Assembly: GCA_963709645.1 (NCBI GenBank)
Contig: CAVPXP010000022.1
Location: 101,435 to 165,434 of the forward strand
From: DYRB01 sp963709645
Lineage (GTDB): Bacteria > Pseudomonadota > Gammaproteobacteria > Chromatiales > Chromatiaceae
Direction of reading: 5' to 3'
Length of the DNA: 64,000 bases
In this document: positions 63,876-64,000 of the stretch, piece after piece
Layout: every line of letters begins with the position of its first letter
Position numbering within the stretch: position 1 is the stretch's first letter
Position numbers and translations under genes: made by a program
The notes under the pieces: model-generated
What the model was told of the DNA's origin: nothing
Seen by the model: the letters and a program-made list of their open reading frames with translations, nothing else
Database searches by the model: none

Positions 63876-64000
63876 ATGGTAGAGCAAACGGTGCGCGAGT
63901 TGCTGGAAGGTCGTGTCATTCTAGATGTCGAAGGAATCGACCGGCTGTACCTGAACCTGTATCAACCCATGCTGCAAACCGGCGGTGGAGTGGCGACCTT
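63876..64000 (+). CDS. ORF cut by the window's right end (unidentified mobile-element-type protein)
   Basis: About 41 codons visible: VEQTVRELLEGRVILDVEGI, then DRLYLNLYQPMLQTGGGVAT. The pattern LEGRV-LDVE-IDRLYLN-Y-P-LQ recurs, as far as I remember, at the start of uncharacterised proteins of about 500 residues encoded in mobile contexts, but I cannot name the family. It follows the structured segment by 7 bases. Confidence 0.5.
   Translation, partial: MVEQTVRELLEGRVILDVEGIDRLYLNLYQPMLQTGGGVAT

Overview
The window is GC-rich chromosomal DNA of a gammaproteobacterium. Gene content points to the Chromatiales (purple sulfur bacteria or relatives): glnA, a DUF4124 gene and ntrBC in a row, a TIGR04211 SH3 protein, an Sfum_1244-family protein, MtaD-type methionine salvage and several SPFH/NfeD genes. 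The order assignment is inferred from gene content and was not checked against a database.

1-28 kb is housekeeping and intact. It holds uvrB (cut by the left edge), aspC, tRNA-Asn, a DUF2238 membrane protein, the nitrogen regulon (glnA with a sigma-54 promoter and candidate NtrC sites, a DUF4124 protein, ntrB, ntrC), a CDF metal transporter, and the block glyQ-glyS-mazG-gmhB-plsC facing gyrB. These are followed by ilvD, a TIGR04211 protein, argD-argF, an SPFH-NfeD pair and ttcA. The glyQS/gmhB/plsC/gyrB block normally lies beside oriC in pseudomonads. A perfect parS-type palindrome sits upstream of gyrB, and an AT-rich segment between uvrB and aspC has DnaA-box-like and DnaA-trio-like motifs. 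The window is therefore probably near the chromosome origin, although dnaA, dnaN and recF are absent.

28-36 kb holds a frameshifted beta-carbonic anhydrase, a TraB-family membrane protein, a lipoprotein, a globin, a 2OG-Fe(II) oxygenase with a receiver-like partner, an Sfum_1244 protein with a divergent unknown gene, and an RRM protein next to the helicase RhlE.

36-45 kb holds a scattered methionine-salvage set: mtnA, mtaD, mtnB, mtnD and mtnC. Among these are an EamA transporter, a sulfotransferase and a second SPFH-NfeD pair. 45-57 kb holds the alpha-E / circularly permuted ATP-grasp / transglutaminase / DUF2126 / N-formylglutamate amidohydrolase set, a conserved association of unknown product. 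It is split by about 3.4 kb of accessory DNA: an MNT-HEPN pair, IS91 and IS4 remnants, a low-GC exported protein and a Uma2 gene. Many genes between 36 and 57 kb are broken by single extra bases that leave the remaining frames well conserved. This looks more like sequencing error than decay, but the sequence alone cannot decide.

57-62 kb is again intact: a DUF302 protein, a 5'-nucleotidase, a small exported protein, a HEAT-like protein, an FHA/HD-GYP regulator, and rpmB-rpmG. The right end is mobile-element debris: an ISAs1 transposase tail, then a strongly folded palindromic segment directly upstream of an ORF that runs off the window.
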